Counted from the first letter of the stretch, positions 27,387-35,865 are shown. The stretch is 64,000 bases of DNA from Paenibacillus pinihumi DSM 23905 = JCM 16419 (GCF_000422505.1 NZ_AULX01000012.1:186001-250000); one strand, 5' to 3'. The notes: a model not told the origin generated them from the letters alone. Translations and numbers: made by a program.

Positions 27387-27409
27387 TTGAAAGTTTTTGA
27401 GATTGATAG

Positions 27410-27438
27410 GTTTAAAGAACAGGCAGGCGGACATACTA
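27410..27438 (+). promoter_or_regulatory. Sigma-F promoter of spoIIR
   Basis: GTTTA (27410-27414) matches the -35 consensus GYWTA and GGACATACTA (27429-27438) matches every fixed position of the -10 consensus GGNNANAHTR, with a 14-base spacer. The identical spacing occurs at spoIIQ. spoIIR is a sigma-F gene in B. subtilis. Confidence 0.85.
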
Positions 27439-27506
27439 GGGACATAGACGTTCCGGAACGCAAGCGGCGCACCGACGGGTGCGGATGAGAGGAGCTTGTG
27501 TGTCAT

Positions 27507-28175
27507 ATGGTAATCCGCAATCATACCCGTAATTCTTTTCGCAAGTCGTTCGGCCTTCTGGTATTTGTTCTTGCTATTCTTTTGATGAGCTGGGAAGGGC
27601 ATCGTATCGATGCGGCAGTGGTGAATGGAGATATCCCCGAGGAGTCGATCCGGCTGCGTGTGCTGGCGAACTCGGACTCTCCCCAGGATCAGGCTGTAAA
27701 ACGTCATGTCCGTGATGCAATCGTAGAGCAAATGACAAGCTGGGCCCAAGGCCCGCAGACGATCGAACAGGCACGCCTGACGATTAAATCCCGTCTTCAT
27801 GAGCTGGAGCAAATTGTTGGCAAAGTGCTGGAGGCCCGCGGCTTCAAGTACGGATATCAGGTAGAGCTCGGGGTCGTGCCGTTCCCTACCAAAATGTACG
27901 GTAAAACCGTCTATCCGGCTGGAGATTACGAGGCTTTGCGGATTACGCTTGGCAGCGGTGATGGACAGAACTGGTGGTGCGTCCTGTTTCCGCCCCTCTG
28001 CTTTGTAGATGGTGTAAGCGGCGAGGCGACGGCCTCGGCAGCGGCTCTCGAGTCCCAAGATGGTGTTGCAGCAGATCATGCTGCGGACGCATCCGAAGCA
28101 CAAGCGCCGGAAGTGAAGTTTTTCTTCGTGGAAATGATAGAGTCGGTTGCAGATTTTTTTAAAAATCTTTTCTAG
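27507..28175 (+). CDS. spoIIR: Stage II sporulation protein R
   Basis: Forespore-made signalling protein that is exported to the intermembrane space and triggers SpoIIGA processing of pro-sigma-E in the mother cell. The 222-residue product has an N-terminal membrane/signal segment (FGLLVFVLAILLMSW), the family region IPEESIRLRVLANSDSPQDQ, and the conserved VPFPTKMYGKTVYPAG and NWWCVLFPPLCFVD blocks. After this, an Ala-rich stretch leads to a hydrophobic end (FFVEMIESVADFFKNLF). ATG 27507 lies 12 bases after GAGAGGAG; the in-frame GTG at 27498 is only 3 bases from it. Its sigma-F promoter is visible upstream. Confidence 0.95.
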   Translation: MVIRNHTRNSFRKSFGLLVFVLAILLMSWEGHRIDAAVVNGDIPEESIRLRVLANSDSPQDQAVKRHVRDAIVEQMTSWAQGPQTIEQARLTIKSRLHELEQIVGKVLEARGFKYGYQVELGVVPFPTKMYGKTVYPAGDYEALRITLGSGDGQNWWCVLFPPLCFVDGVSGEATASAAALESQDGVAADHAADASEAQAPEVKFFFVEMIESVADFFKNLF

Positions 28176-28644
28176 ACGTACCGGCGGTGTTGGTAGTCTA
28201 AACTGTTAATTGGCGATGCATCAGGCCGACTGCTGGCAGCTCCAAAAGCAGATATTGCGTTTAGCACTAAGGCGGACAACGTCTTCGTTCCATCAGACGA
28301 GCCGCCTTTACGGTTGGAAGCCAGCCCCTAGTGTGATCAAAACTCCGGTTACAACAACAGTTACTATCCTGGAGCCAGCAGCCTTGGTTATGAGCCGGAC
28401 AAGGTTTGCCGGCCATATTGCCGTTTAGCCGCGAAGGACCCTTATTTATGATATAATTACTACTTGTTAACCGATCATAGATGCCAGAGTTTTCTGGCTT
28501 AATCCATACAGTCAGCAGCAACCCTAAGCAAAATTCAATGAATTCAACTGAAGTTTTATACGATATATCTGCGTAAAACAAGACTGTCCCTTTATGGAGG
28601 CAGTCTTTACGATTGTATTTTTAATATAAAAGGATGAGTGCGAA
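28176..28644. other. Intergenic stretch with possible coding remnants
   Basis: No intact gene was found. Two short frames look compositionally protein-like: one ending at a TAG near 28331 (ADIAFSTKADNVFVPSDEPP...) and one after it (NSGYNNSYYPGASSLGYEPD...) ending near 28450. They could be fragments of a decayed gene, but neither has a start and ribosome site. A hairpin sits at 28580-28607. Confidence 0.35.
28580..28612 (+). terminator. Hairpin before ywlC, possible terminator or leader structure
   Basis: AAGACTG (28580-28586) pairs with CAGTCTT (28601-28607). A proper T run does not follow directly (TACGATTGTATTTTTAA), so function is uncertain. It lies 38 bases before the ywlC start. Confidence 0.45.
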
Positions 28645-29721
28645 GTGGAACCAATAAATACCCGCATCTGGCAGCTCCATCAGGACGGGGAGTCGAACAG
28701 GCAGGCGATCGCAGAGGCAGCGGTTATGCTCAAGAACGGTAAAACTGTTGCTTTTCCTACGGAAACGGTCTATGGCCTTGGAGCGGATGCGCGCAATCCG
28801 GATGCTGTAGCCAAAATATTTCAGGCCAAAGGGCGGCCATCAGATAATCCGCTTATTGTCCACATTGCATCGTCCAGTCAGCTTCTGCCGCTGGTGGAGC
28901 CATGGGGGGCGCTGGCAGACCAGCTGATGAAGCGGTTTTGGCCGGGGCCCTTAACTATTGTGCTTCCGGTGAAGGAGGGGGCTGTATCGCATTTGGTTAC
29001 GGCCGGACTAGACACATTAGGCGTGCGGATGCCTCAGCATGAGACGGCGCTTCGCCTTATTGAGGCATCCGGCTGCCCGATCGCTGCGCCGAGCGCAAAT
29101 CGTTCAGGACGTCCGAGTCCTACGCTTGCAGAGCATGTAGCCGAGGACTTGTCCGGCAGTATCGACGGCCTGGTAGACGGGGGAGCTGCAGGTGTCGGGC
29201 TGGAATCTACAGTTGTTGAAATTGCACAAGGACCGTCTGGGGAAGCGATCCGTATTCTGCGCCCTGGAGGGATATCGCGCGAGGCGCTGCAGGAGATTGG
29301 GACGGTTCTTGAGGAGGATGACGCTGCCTCCCCTCCGGGAGCTGAAGCGGCCCCGCGCTCTCCCGGCATGAAGTACAAGCATTATGCGCCGCGAGGGAGT
29401 GTACGGGTCGTGGACGGAGAGCCGGAGCGGGTACAAAGGCATATTCGGCGCGAGCTTGCTGCTGCCCGGATTCGTGGCGAACGAACCGGTGTGCTCGCAT
29501 TTGACGAACATACGCATAATTATGAAGCTGATCTGGTCATCTCCTGCGGCAGCTTGTCCGACCTTGAGTCTGCAGCCAGAGGACTGTACGCGGCACTTCG
29601 TGAATTTGATACCCGGAACATCGATTTAATCTGGGCAGAGGCTTGCAAGACGGAAGGAATCGGCGAGGCCTTAATGAACCGTCTTCTCAAAGCCGCCTCC
29701 AATCAGGTCCAGCTTGTCTAA
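28645..29721 (+). CDS. ywlC: L-threonylcarbamoyladenylate synthase (Sua5/YwlC)
   Basis: Makes threonylcarbamoyl-AMP from threonine, bicarbonate and ATP for the t6A37 modification of ANN-decoding tRNAs. The YrdC domain (about residues 15-215) contains the signature FPTETVYGLGADA, then GRPSDNPLIVHI, TLGVRMPQH and APSANRSGRPSPT. The C-terminal Sua5 domain (from about 240) begins PRSPGMKYKHYAP. The length of 358 residues marks the long Sua5 form. GTG 28645 follows AAAAGGATGAG. Position after spoIIR matches B. subtilis. Confidence 0.95.
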   Translation: MEPINTRIWQLHQDGESNRQAIAEAAVMLKNGKTVAFPTETVYGLGADARNPDAVAKIFQAKGRPSDNPLIVHIASSSQLLPLVEPWGALADQLMKRFWPGPLTIVLPVKEGAVSHLVTAGLDTLGVRMPQHETALRLIEASGCPIAAPSANRSGRPSPTLAEHVAEDLSGSIDGLVDGGAAGVGLESTVVEIAQGPSGEAIRILRPGGISREALQEIGTVLEEDDAASPPGAEAAPRSPGMKYKHYAPRGSVRVVDGEPERVQRHIRRELAAARIRGERTGVLAFDEHTHNYEADLVISCGSLSDLESAARGLYAALREFDTRNIDLIWAEACKTEGIGEALMNRLLKAASNQVQLV

Positions 29722-29749
29722 ACCTGCTGCATCGTCATGATCCCCAACC

Positions 29750-29780
29750 TGTCCGCATATGAATGAGAGAGAAGCGGACA
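29750..29780 (+). promoter_or_regulatory. Hairpin directly before the mntP ribosome site
   Basis: TGTCCGC (29750-29756) pairs with GCGGACA (29774-29780), and AAGGGGG starts at the end of the stem. It could end the ywlC message or tune mntP translation. It does not resemble the yybP-ykoY manganese riboswitch. Confidence 0.45.
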
Positions 29781-29793
29781 AGGGGGAATACAG

Positions 29794-30354
29794 ATGATAG
29801 AAGCAAACGCGTATGCGGGCCAATTTTTGACCATACTTTTTATGGCTGTTGCGCTTGGCATGGACGCTTTCTCGCTTGGGATCGGCATAGGGATGAAAGG
29901 AATCCGTCTCCTCGATATTTTGAAGCTTAGTTTCATAATTGGCCTGTTTCATATTTTAATGCCGCTGGCGGGGATTTTTACCGGTGGTTATATGAGCTCA
30001 ATCCTTGGGGATGTGACCGTGGTGGCAGCCGGCGGGCTGCTTATTTTGCTTGGGGGCCATATGATATACAGCTCTCTCCGCGGGGATGCGGTGCCTTCTT
30101 TTAATCACCGTACACTGTGGGGCATGCTCATATTTGCCCTCAGTGTAAGTATAGATTCGTTCTCGGTGGGCGTTTCACTTGGGATGTTTAATACGGATAT
30201 GATGATGACTGTGATCCTGTTCGGGCTGTTTGGCGGGCTGATGTCCGTACTGGGTCTGCTTCTGGGCAGACGCGTAAGCCACAATTTGGGCGAGTACGGG
30301 GAGGCGTGCGGGGGGATTGTTTTGCTCGCTTTCGGGGTCATGTTTTTATTATAA
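29794..30354 (+). CDS. mntP: Manganese efflux pump MntP (YwlD)
   Basis: A 186-residue membrane protein of the MntP family, which exports Mn(II). Six hydrophobic helices are visible and the two conserved Asp-containing family motifs are intact: ALGMDAFSLGIGIGM in the first helix and LSVSIDSFSVGVSLGM in the fourth. ATG 29794 follows AAGGGGG. Location between ywlC and ywlE is the same as in B. subtilis. Confidence 0.93.
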   Translation: MIEANAYAGQFLTILFMAVALGMDAFSLGIGIGMKGIRLLDILKLSFIIGLFHILMPLAGIFTGGYMSSILGDVTVVAAGGLLILLGGHMIYSSLRGDAVPSFNHRTLWGMLIFALSVSIDSFSVGVSLGMFNTDMMMTVILFGLFGGLMSVLGLLLGRRVSHNLGEYGEACGGIVLLAFGVMFLL

Positions 30355-30405
30355 TAAAAAGGGTAAGATGATAATAAATGATGGAACAAGAAGGGGGCGC
30401 GCAGC

Positions 30406-30990
30406 GTGAAACGCATCTTGTTTGTATGTACAGGTAATACATGCCGGAGCCCGATGGCGGAGGCGCTGCTCAGACATAAGGCCGCTGCCGCAGGGCTGTC
30501 TGTCGAAACCCGATCTGCAGGCGTATCAACGGTGGATGGGCTTCCCGTATCCCCTAATGCCGTGCAGACACTCTCTGCGATGAAAGTCTCCCATTCAGGT
30601 TCGTCGAGAGCGGTGACCTCTGAATCAATTGCATGGGCGGATTTGATATTAACGATGACCACAGGGCATAAACGCCACCTGCTGGAACGATATCCGCAGG
30701 CTGTAGACAAGGCTTATACCTTAAAGGAGTATGTAGAGAACGATTCTGGAATATTGAATGATATTGCAGAGCTGGAGGCGCTATATACCGAGCTGCATAT
30801 GAATCAGGCTTTGGGCATAAAGCTTAGCGATGAGCAGCGGCAGCGCCTGCTTGAACTTGAAAGACGTATTCCCGGCTTCGATATTGCTGATCCTTTTGGG
30901 GGTTCACTCACCCGTTATGGGCAGGCAGCGAATGAAATTGCACAATTGCTTGAGCGTCTGCTGATTAAGCTTCGCACTGGGGAAAATTAG
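30406..30990 (+). CDS. ywlE: Low-molecular-weight protein arginine phosphatase YwlE
   Basis: LMW-PTP fold phosphatase. The P-loop is CTGNTCRS, with the Thr that in B. subtilis YwlE gives phosphoarginine selectivity; this enzyme reverses McsB arginine phosphorylation. The general acid Asp is in DIADPFGGS. At 194 residues it is longer than the ~150-residue B. subtilis protein because of an insertion at about residues 112-155 (EYVENDSGILND...LLELERRIPG) before the DPFGGS loop. AGAAGGGGG precedes ATG 30406. Confidence 0.92.
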   Translation: MKRILFVCTGNTCRSPMAEALLRHKAAAAGLSVETRSAGVSTVDGLPVSPNAVQTLSAMKVSHSGSSRAVTSESIAWADLILTMTTGHKRHLLERYPQAVDKAYTLKEYVENDSGILNDIAELEALYTELHMNQALGIKLSDEQRQRLLELERRIPGFDIADPFGGSLTRYGQAANEIAQLLERLLIKLRTGEN

Positions 30991-31044
30991 ACAGAAGAAA
31001 GATTGATTTTGATCCTGAATTCCGTTATGATGAAGAGAACAAAG

Positions 31045-31120
31045 ACAGATCCGGTGTAACTGGCGACGAGAGTGGGTAACCACGATGGAGCACCGGAATA
31101 TACGGCCGGTCGCCTGGGCA
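31045..31120 (+). ncRNA. ZTP (pfl) riboswitch aptamer
   Basis: The pfl signature is present: CCGGTG (31051-31056) pairing with CACCGG (31091-31096) around TAACTGGCG, the GTGGGTAACCAC hairpin and GGAGC, then the pseudoknot strand GGTCGCCTGGGCA (about 31108-31120). ZTP/ZMP signals shortage of 10-formyl-tetrahydrofolate, and the class usually controls purine and one-carbon genes such as glyA, which is third in the downstream gene set. Confidence 0.9.
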
Positions 31121-31122
31121 AA

Positions 31123-31160
31123 GAGCTTGCGTGTGCATTCTGCACGCTTGCTCTTTTTCG
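31123..31160 (+). terminator. Expression-platform terminator of the ZTP riboswitch
   Basis: GAGC-TT-GCGTG (31123-31133) pairs with CACGC-TT-GCTC (31143-31153) and is followed by TTTTTC. The stem starts two bases after the aptamer pseudoknot, the usual arrangement in which ligand binding prevents termination. Confidence 0.85.
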
Positions 31161-31300
31161 TCTTTTTGGGGCCTTTTTGCAGGTTCACAGCACGGGCTCG
31201 CCCGGTGACGGGGAAATGAGCCAGTAATTCTTGTCTTTTAAGATAGGATGAATCAGGTATAATAAGATCATATAACGCCAGAAGAAACTACCGGACTTAA

Positions 31301-31344
31301 AGCTTGGCGACAAGCCGCGGGTTCCCGATGCGGCAGCAAGCTGC
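31301..31344 (+). promoter_or_regulatory. Structured leader before rpiB
   Basis: AGCTTG (31301-31306) can pair with CAAGCT (31337-31342), enclosing GCCGC (31314-31318) paired with GCGGC (31330-31334); GCAGC-AA-GCTGC at 31333-31344 is a competing hairpin. A possible -10 (TATAAT, 31258-31263) lies upstream with a poorly spaced TTGTCT. Its function is unknown. Confidence 0.4.
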
Positions 31345-31383
31345 ATGCTCGTTTCAGGCAGATCTTATGAGGGGGATTTAGTG

Positions 31384-31842
31384 ATGAAAATCGCCATTGG
31401 AGCCGATCATGCCGGCTATCGGCTGAAGGATGTTATTGTGCCTTTTCTTCAGGAGCTTGGTCATGAAGTGGAGGATCTGGGATGCAATTGCGACCAGTCT
31501 GTCGATTATCCTGATTATGCGATTCCGGTTGCGGATCGCGTTACCCGGGGCACGGCTGAGCGCGGTATTCTCATCTGCGGTACCGGAATCGGCATGTCAA
31601 TCGCGGCGAACAAGGTTCCCGGCATCCGCTGTGCGCTTGTGCATGACCTATTTTCCGCCAAGGCTACACGTGAGCACAATGATACCAACATGCTGGCGCT
31701 TGGCGAGCGGGTAGTCGGCCCGGGTGTTGCCCAGGAGATTATCCGTATTTGGCTGGAGACGCCTTTCTCTGAGGGAGAGCGCCATGTCGGACGGGTCAAT
31801 AAGGTGAAAGAGCTGGAGAACCAGTTCAGCCTTCATCCGTAA
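31384..31842 (+). CDS. rpiB: Ribose 5-phosphate isomerase B
   Basis: Interconverts ribose 5-phosphate and ribulose 5-phosphate in the pentose phosphate pathway, supplying ribose for PRPP. Family motifs: GADHAGY near the N-terminus, SVDYPDYA, the catalytic Cys in GILICGTGIGMSIAANK, and NMLALGERVVG. Length 152 residues is normal. ATG 31384 is 8 bases after GAGGGGG; longer in-frame starts lack a ribosome site. It lies 14 bases before ywlG. A ZTP riboswitch is upstream, which makes sense for a set leading to nucleotide and one-carbon metabolism. Confidence 0.95.
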   Translation: MKIAIGADHAGYRLKDVIVPFLQELGHEVEDLGCNCDQSVDYPDYAIPVADRVTRGTAERGILICGTGIGMSIAANKVPGIRCALVHDLFSAKATREHNDTNMLALGERVVGPGVAQEIIRIWLETPFSEGERHVGRVNKVKELENQFSLHP

Positions 31843-31856
31843 AGGACGGTCAGATC

Positions 31857-32465
31857 ATGGATACCAAGCATCAGGAGATTGCCTTGCAGATGGAGACCCT
31901 GGTCCGTGAGCTTGCAGAAGCGGGCGGACTGAATTCCGGACAGCTCCTTGTAATTGGTGTCAGCACCAGTGAGGTGCTGGGCCGGCATATCGGAACGGCA
32001 GGAACGCTGGAGACAGCGCGGCTGATCTATGAAGGGGTTGCCGCCGCTCAGGCGGAACTTGGATTTTACCCGGTCTTTCAATGCTGTGAACATCTGAACA
32101 GAGCGCTCGTAGTGCCCCGTGAGGCGGCGGAGCGTTATGGGCTGGAGGAAGTTGCTGCGGTCCCGGTACCGGGAGCGGGCGGATCAATGGCAGCCTATGC
32201 TTATCGGCACTTGAGGAATGCATGTCTGGTCGAGACGGTACAGGCTCATGCGGGCATTGATATCGGAGATACGTTCATCGGAATGCATTTGCGAAAAGTA
32301 GCTGTGCCGCTCAGGCCTTCGATAAGGCAGTTGGGCGAGGCGCACGTAACGATGGCATGGACAAGGCCGAAACTGATCGGCGGGGCACGTGCGGTCTATA
32401 CAGCCGATAGTTCTGCCGATGCGAATTCACACACGGTGAATCATCGCGATGATACCTGTATGTAA
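31857..32465 (+). CDS. ywlG: TIGR01440 family protein (YwlG, UPF0340/DUF436)
   Basis: A 202-residue protein of the conserved YwlG family, of unknown function. Recognisable parts are GQLLVIGVSTSEVLG, the CCEHLNRALV block, VPVPGAGGSMA, and DIGDTFIGMHLRKVAVPLRP. It lies between rpiB and glyA exactly as in B. subtilis. AAGGACGGTCAG precedes ATG 31857. The last ~20 residues (TADSSADANSHTVNHRDD) look like a disordered extension. Confidence 0.9.
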   Translation: MDTKHQEIALQMETLVRELAEAGGLNSGQLLVIGVSTSEVLGRHIGTAGTLETARLIYEGVAAAQAELGFYPVFQCCEHLNRALVVPREAAERYGLEEVAAVPVPGAGGSMAAYAYRHLRNACLVETVQAHAGIDIGDTFIGMHLRKVAVPLRPSIRQLGEAHVTMAWTRPKLIGGARAVYTADSSADANSHTVNHRDDTCM

Positions 32466-32530
32466 TTTATTTTTAAATATATTGCTCATTTCGGGCACAC
32501 CACAACACGTATTCAGGAGGAGAATGAACA

Positions 32531-33778
32531 ATGGAAAACTTACGTAAACAAGACCCAGATATTTTACACGCTCTTAATCTGGAGCTGCAGCGCCAGCGCG
32601 ACAACATCGAACTGATTGCATCCGAGAATATTGTAAGTGAAGCAGTTCTGGAAGCAATGGGCTCCGCTCTGACGAACAAATATGCAGAAGGATACCCTGG
32701 CAAACGCTTCTATGGCGGTTGTGAGTATGTAGACATCGCTGAGGATATTGCACGCAAGCGCGCAATTGAGCTGTTCGGTGCTGAGCATGCCAACGTACAG
32801 CCCCACTCCGGTGCTCAAGCCAACATGGCAGTTTATCTGGCGGCACTCAAGCCTGGCGATACTGTACTTGGTATGAACCTCGCTCATGGCGGACACTTGA
32901 CACACGGCAGCCCGGTTAATGCTTCCGGCCTTCTGTACAACTTCGTTGAATACGGCGTAAGCCAAGACAGCTACACAATTGATTATGAAGAAGTACGCAA
33001 GGCAGCATTCAAGCATCGCCCTAAAATGATCGTTGCAGGCGCAAGCGCATATCCGCGCATTATCGACTTCGAAAAGCTTGGCCAAATTGCAAACGATGTA
33101 GGCGCGCTGTTCATGGTAGATATGGCGCATATCGCAGGTCTGGTTGCTTCCGGGCATCATCCAAGCCCGGTTCCGCATGCGCATTTTGTAACTACAACTA
33201 CACACAAAACATTGCGCGGGCCACGTGGCGGTCTGATCCTGTGCCGCAAAGCATGGGCGCAAGCAATTGATAAAGCTGTATTCCCGGGAACACAAGGCGG
33301 TCCATTGATGCACATCGTGGCAGCAAAAGCAGTTGCTTTTGGCGAGGCGCTTCAGCCTTCCTTCAAAACCTACGGCGAAAATGTGGTTAAAAACGCGAAG
33401 GTGCTCGCAGAAGAGCTGATCTCCCGCGGCCTGAACATCGTATCCGGCGGTACAGACAATCACCTGATGCTGATTGACACCCGCAGCCTGAACATCACAG
33501 GTAAAGAAGCAGAGCATGTGCTCGACTCAGTAGGCATCACCGTTAATAAAAATGCGATTCCATTTGATCCGACCAGTCCGTTTGTAACAAGCGGTATCCG
33601 TTTGGGGACGCCTGCTGCTACTTCCCGCGGCATGGATGAGAAAGCAATGAAAGTTATTGCCGAAGTGATTTCTGATGTGCTTCACAACACCAAAGATGAA
33701 GCGGTTCTGGCAGCAGCCAAAACCAAGGTTCGCGAGTTGACAGCGCAATACCCGCTGTACCCGACATTGAAATACTAA
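32531..33778 (+). CDS. glyA: Serine hydroxymethyltransferase
   Basis: PLP enzyme converting serine and tetrahydrofolate to glycine and 5,10-methylene-THF. The PLP lysine is in [13 protein letters not shown]; other motifs are [50 protein letters not shown] and [11 protein letters not shown]. Length 415 residues is typical. AGGAGG lies 8-12 bases before ATG 32531. It is the likely physiological reason for the ZTP riboswitch upstream of rpiB, if transcription runs through ywlG. Confidence 0.97.
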   Translation: MENLRKQDPDILHALNLELQRQRDNIELIASENIVSEAVLEAMGSALTNKYAEGYPGKRFYGGCEYVDIAEDIARKRAIELFGAEHANVQPHSGAQANMAVYLAALKPGDTVLGMNLAHGGHLTHGSPVNASGLLYNFVEYGVSQDSYTIDYEEVRKAAFKHRPKMIVAGASAYPRIIDFEKLGQIANDVGALFMVDMAHIAGLVASGHHPSPVPHAHFVTTTTHKTLRGPRGGLILCRKAWAQAIDKAVFPGTQGGPLMHIVAAKAVAFGEALQPSFKTYGENVVKNAKVLAEELISRGLNIVSGGTDNHLMLIDTRSLNITGKEAEHVLDSVGITVNKNAIPFDPTSPFVTSGIRLGTPAATSRGMDEKAMKVIAEVISDVLHNTKDEAVLAAAKTKVRELTAQYPLYPTLKY

Positions 33779-33793
33779 CTTTACTCTAACTGG

Positions 33794-33842
33794 GCGCTGC
33801 CCTAAGTGCGGGGAACCGCACTTTCCGGGCGGCGCTTTTTTA
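33794..33842 (+). terminator. Terminator after glyA
   Basis: GCGCTGCCC (33794-33802) pairs with GGGCGGCGC, with a second nested stem AAGTGCGG/CCGCACTT, followed by TTTTTT. Confidence 0.9.
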
Positions 33843-33967
33843 CTACTCCCCATTCTTCCCTTCAACTTCTGCCAATAACGGCCGGCTCTGTCATTCATAC
33901 ATGTGGTTTAAAGCCTTGCTCCTGTTAAAAAGTTCTCAAATTGTTTTTCGTGCAGCCTTGTCCTGAC

Positions 33968-33978
33968 AATGCTATAAT
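33968..33978 (+). promoter_or_regulatory. Extended -10 promoter of upp
   Basis: AATGCTATAAT includes the TGn extension and a perfect TATAAT (33973-33978), about 45 bases before the upp start. No good -35 is seen, which fits an extended -10 promoter. Confidence 0.55.
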
Positions 33979-34024
33979 AGTTGGGATAAAAAAGTTGAAC
34001 AGATGTTTTAAGGAGGACGAACAC

Positions 34025-34660
34025 ATGGGCAGATTGATCGTTTGCGATCATCCGCTAATTCAGCATAAGATGACATTTATCCGGGATAAGAATACGAACA
34101 CCAAGGATTTCCGGGAACTGGTCGATGAGGTTGCGACACTGATGGCCTATGAAATTACCCGTGATGTACCGCTGGACAGCATCAAGGTTGAGACGCCTGT
34201 AGCGGTAGCGGATAGCAAGGTGGTATCCGGGCGTATGGTAGGGCTTATCCCAATCCTGCGTGCTGGCCTGGGAATGGTGGAAGGAATGCTGAAGCTGATT
34301 CCATCAGCCAAGGTTGGACATATCGGGCTGGCCCGCAATCCGGAGACGCTCCAACCGGTGGAGTATTATATTAACCTGCCTACGGATGCAACAGAACGTC
34401 TGCTTATTGTTCTTGATCCGATGCTGGCGACCGGCGGGTCAGCCAATGCGGCGATCGAATCCCTCAAAAATCGCGGATGCAAGCAGATCAAACTGATGTG
34501 CCTGATTGCTGCGCCGGAAGGTGTGGAAGCCGTTCAAAAAGCTCATCCAGACGTGGATATCTATTTGGCAGCGCTTGACAGTCATCTCGATGAGCACGGC
34601 TACATTATCCCCGGCCTGGGTGACGCTGGAGACCGCTTGTTTGGAACCATGCATAATTAG
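34025..34660 (+). CDS. upp: Uracil phosphoribosyltransferase
   Basis: Salvages uracil to UMP using PRPP. The PRPP-binding loop is [15 protein letters not shown]; other family parts are the N-terminal [17 protein letters not shown] and the C-terminal [17 protein letters not shown]. Length 211 residues is standard. AAGGAGGA precedes ATG 34025 by about 6 bases. It is followed by mnaA with a 26-base gap, as in related genomes. Confidence 0.97.
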   Translation: MGRLIVCDHPLIQHKMTFIRDKNTNTKDFRELVDEVATLMAYEITRDVPLDSIKVETPVAVADSKVVSGRMVGLIPILRAGLGMVEGMLKLIPSAKVGHIGLARNPETLQPVEYYINLPTDATERLLIVLDPMLATGGSANAAIESLKNRGCKQIKLMCLIAAPEGVEAVQKAHPDVDIYLAALDSHLDEHGYIIPGLGDAGDRLFGTMHN

Positions 34661-34686
34661 GGGCTACTTGATTAGGAGTGATCATT

Positions 34687-35835
34687 TTGTCAAAACTGAA
34701 AATTATGACGATATTTGGGACACGTCCGGAAGCAGTTAAAATGGCGCCGCTTGTACTGGAGCTTCAGAAGCATGGCGAGCATATTGAACCGCTGGTTTGT
34801 GTTACCGCACAGCATCGTCAGATGCTCGATCAAGTGCTGGAATTTTTCAAGATCCGGCCGGATTATGATTTGAATGTCATGAAGGAACGTCAGACCCTGA
34901 CGGAGACTACGGTTCGCGTGCTGGAGGGGCTTGAGCCTATCCTGAGCGAGTCGAAGCCGGATATGGTGCTCGTCCACGGCGATACGCAAACCGCGTTTCT
35001 GGCGAGCTATGCTTCGTTTCTCCAACAGATTCAAGTCGGGCATGTGGAGGCTGGTCTGCGCACGTGGAACAAGCTGTCGCCATATCCGGAGGAAATGAAC
35101 CGCCAGCTTGCGGGCGTGTTGTCGGATATTCATTTTGCGCCTACGAATCGTTCAGCGGGTAACTTGCTCAAGGAGAACAAGCCGGAGCCTGACATTTATA
35201 TTACAGGCAACACGGCGACGGATGTATTCCAATATACCGTCAGCAAGGATTTTACTCATCCTGAATTGGAATGGGCAAAGGGCAAGCGCCTGATCCTCAT
35301 GACCGCTCATCGCAGGGAATCGCTTGGCGAACCGCACCGCAATGTGTTCCGTGCAGTCAAACGGATTGCCGATGAGTATGAAGATGTAGCCATTGTTTAC
35401 GCGGTCCATCCGAATCCGGCGGTTCGGGAGCCGGCTAATGAAATACTGGGCGGGCATCCGCGTATTCGACTGATTGAACCGCTTGATGTGTTTGAATTCC
35501 ACAATTTCTATCCTCATACCTACATGATTATGACGGACTCTGGCGGACTGCAGGAGGAAGCGCCTTCCTTTGGCGTACCGACCCTCGTGCTGCGTGACAC
35601 TACGGAGCGTCCGGAAGGTATTGATGCCGGTACGCTTGAACTGGTAGGTACAGACGAAACCGTTATTTATGAACGGGCCAAGGCGCTTCTGGATGACACG
35701 GAGCTTTACAGCCGGATGAGCAACGCAGCCAACCCGTATGGGGATGGACAGGCTTCAGTCCGTATCGTTCAAGCCATTCTCCATCATTTTGGCAAAGTCT
35801 CTTCGCCTCCGGAAGCGTTCACAGAACGTTCATAA
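34687..35835 (+). CDS. mnaA: UDP-N-acetylglucosamine 2-epimerase (non-hydrolysing)
   Basis: Converts UDP-GlcNAc to UDP-ManNAc, the precursor of teichoic-acid linkage units and of pyruvylated secondary wall polysaccharides that SLH domains bind. Motifs: MTIFGTRPEAVKMAPL, VHGDTQTAFLASY, HVEAGLRT, MTAHRRE, VHPNPAVRE, and the UDP-binding DSGGLQEEAP. TTG 34687 is chosen because AGGAG ends 8 bases earlier and the product starts MSKLKIMTIFGTRPEA; GTG 34678 overlaps that site. Length 382 residues is normal. Several SLH proteins in this window would depend on this pathway (inference). Confidence 0.93.
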   Translation: MSKLKIMTIFGTRPEAVKMAPLVLELQKHGEHIEPLVCVTAQHRQMLDQVLEFFKIRPDYDLNVMKERQTLTETTVRVLEGLEPILSESKPDMVLVHGDTQTAFLASYASFLQQIQVGHVEAGLRTWNKLSPYPEEMNRQLAGVLSDIHFAPTNRSAGNLLKENKPEPDIYITGNTATDVFQYTVSKDFTHPELEWAKGKRLILMTAHRRESLGEPHRNVFRAVKRIADEYEDVAIVYAVHPNPAVREPANEILGGHPRIRLIEPLDVFEFHNFYPHTYMIMTDSGGLQEEAPSFGVPTLVLRDTTERPEGIDAGTLELVGTDETVIYERAKALLDDTELYSRMSNAANPYGDGQASVRIVQAILHHFGKVSSPPEAFTERS

Positions 35836-35865
35836 TTCAACATTGGGTCAGGGAATGCCTGCAAA

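Noticed and set aside
26850-28103. 417-codon - strand frame across the S component and spoIIR
   Set aside because: It crosses two clear + strand genes and the sigma-F promoter, and its product is His/Arg/Gln-rich with no recognisable motif.
28210-28428. 72-codon + strand open frame after spoIIR
   Set aside because: No ribosome site; the composition is unconvincing and other frames in the same place look more protein-like.
29750-29793. yybP-ykoY manganese riboswitch before mntP
   Set aside because: Only a 7-bp hairpin is present; the conserved loop sequences of that class are absent.
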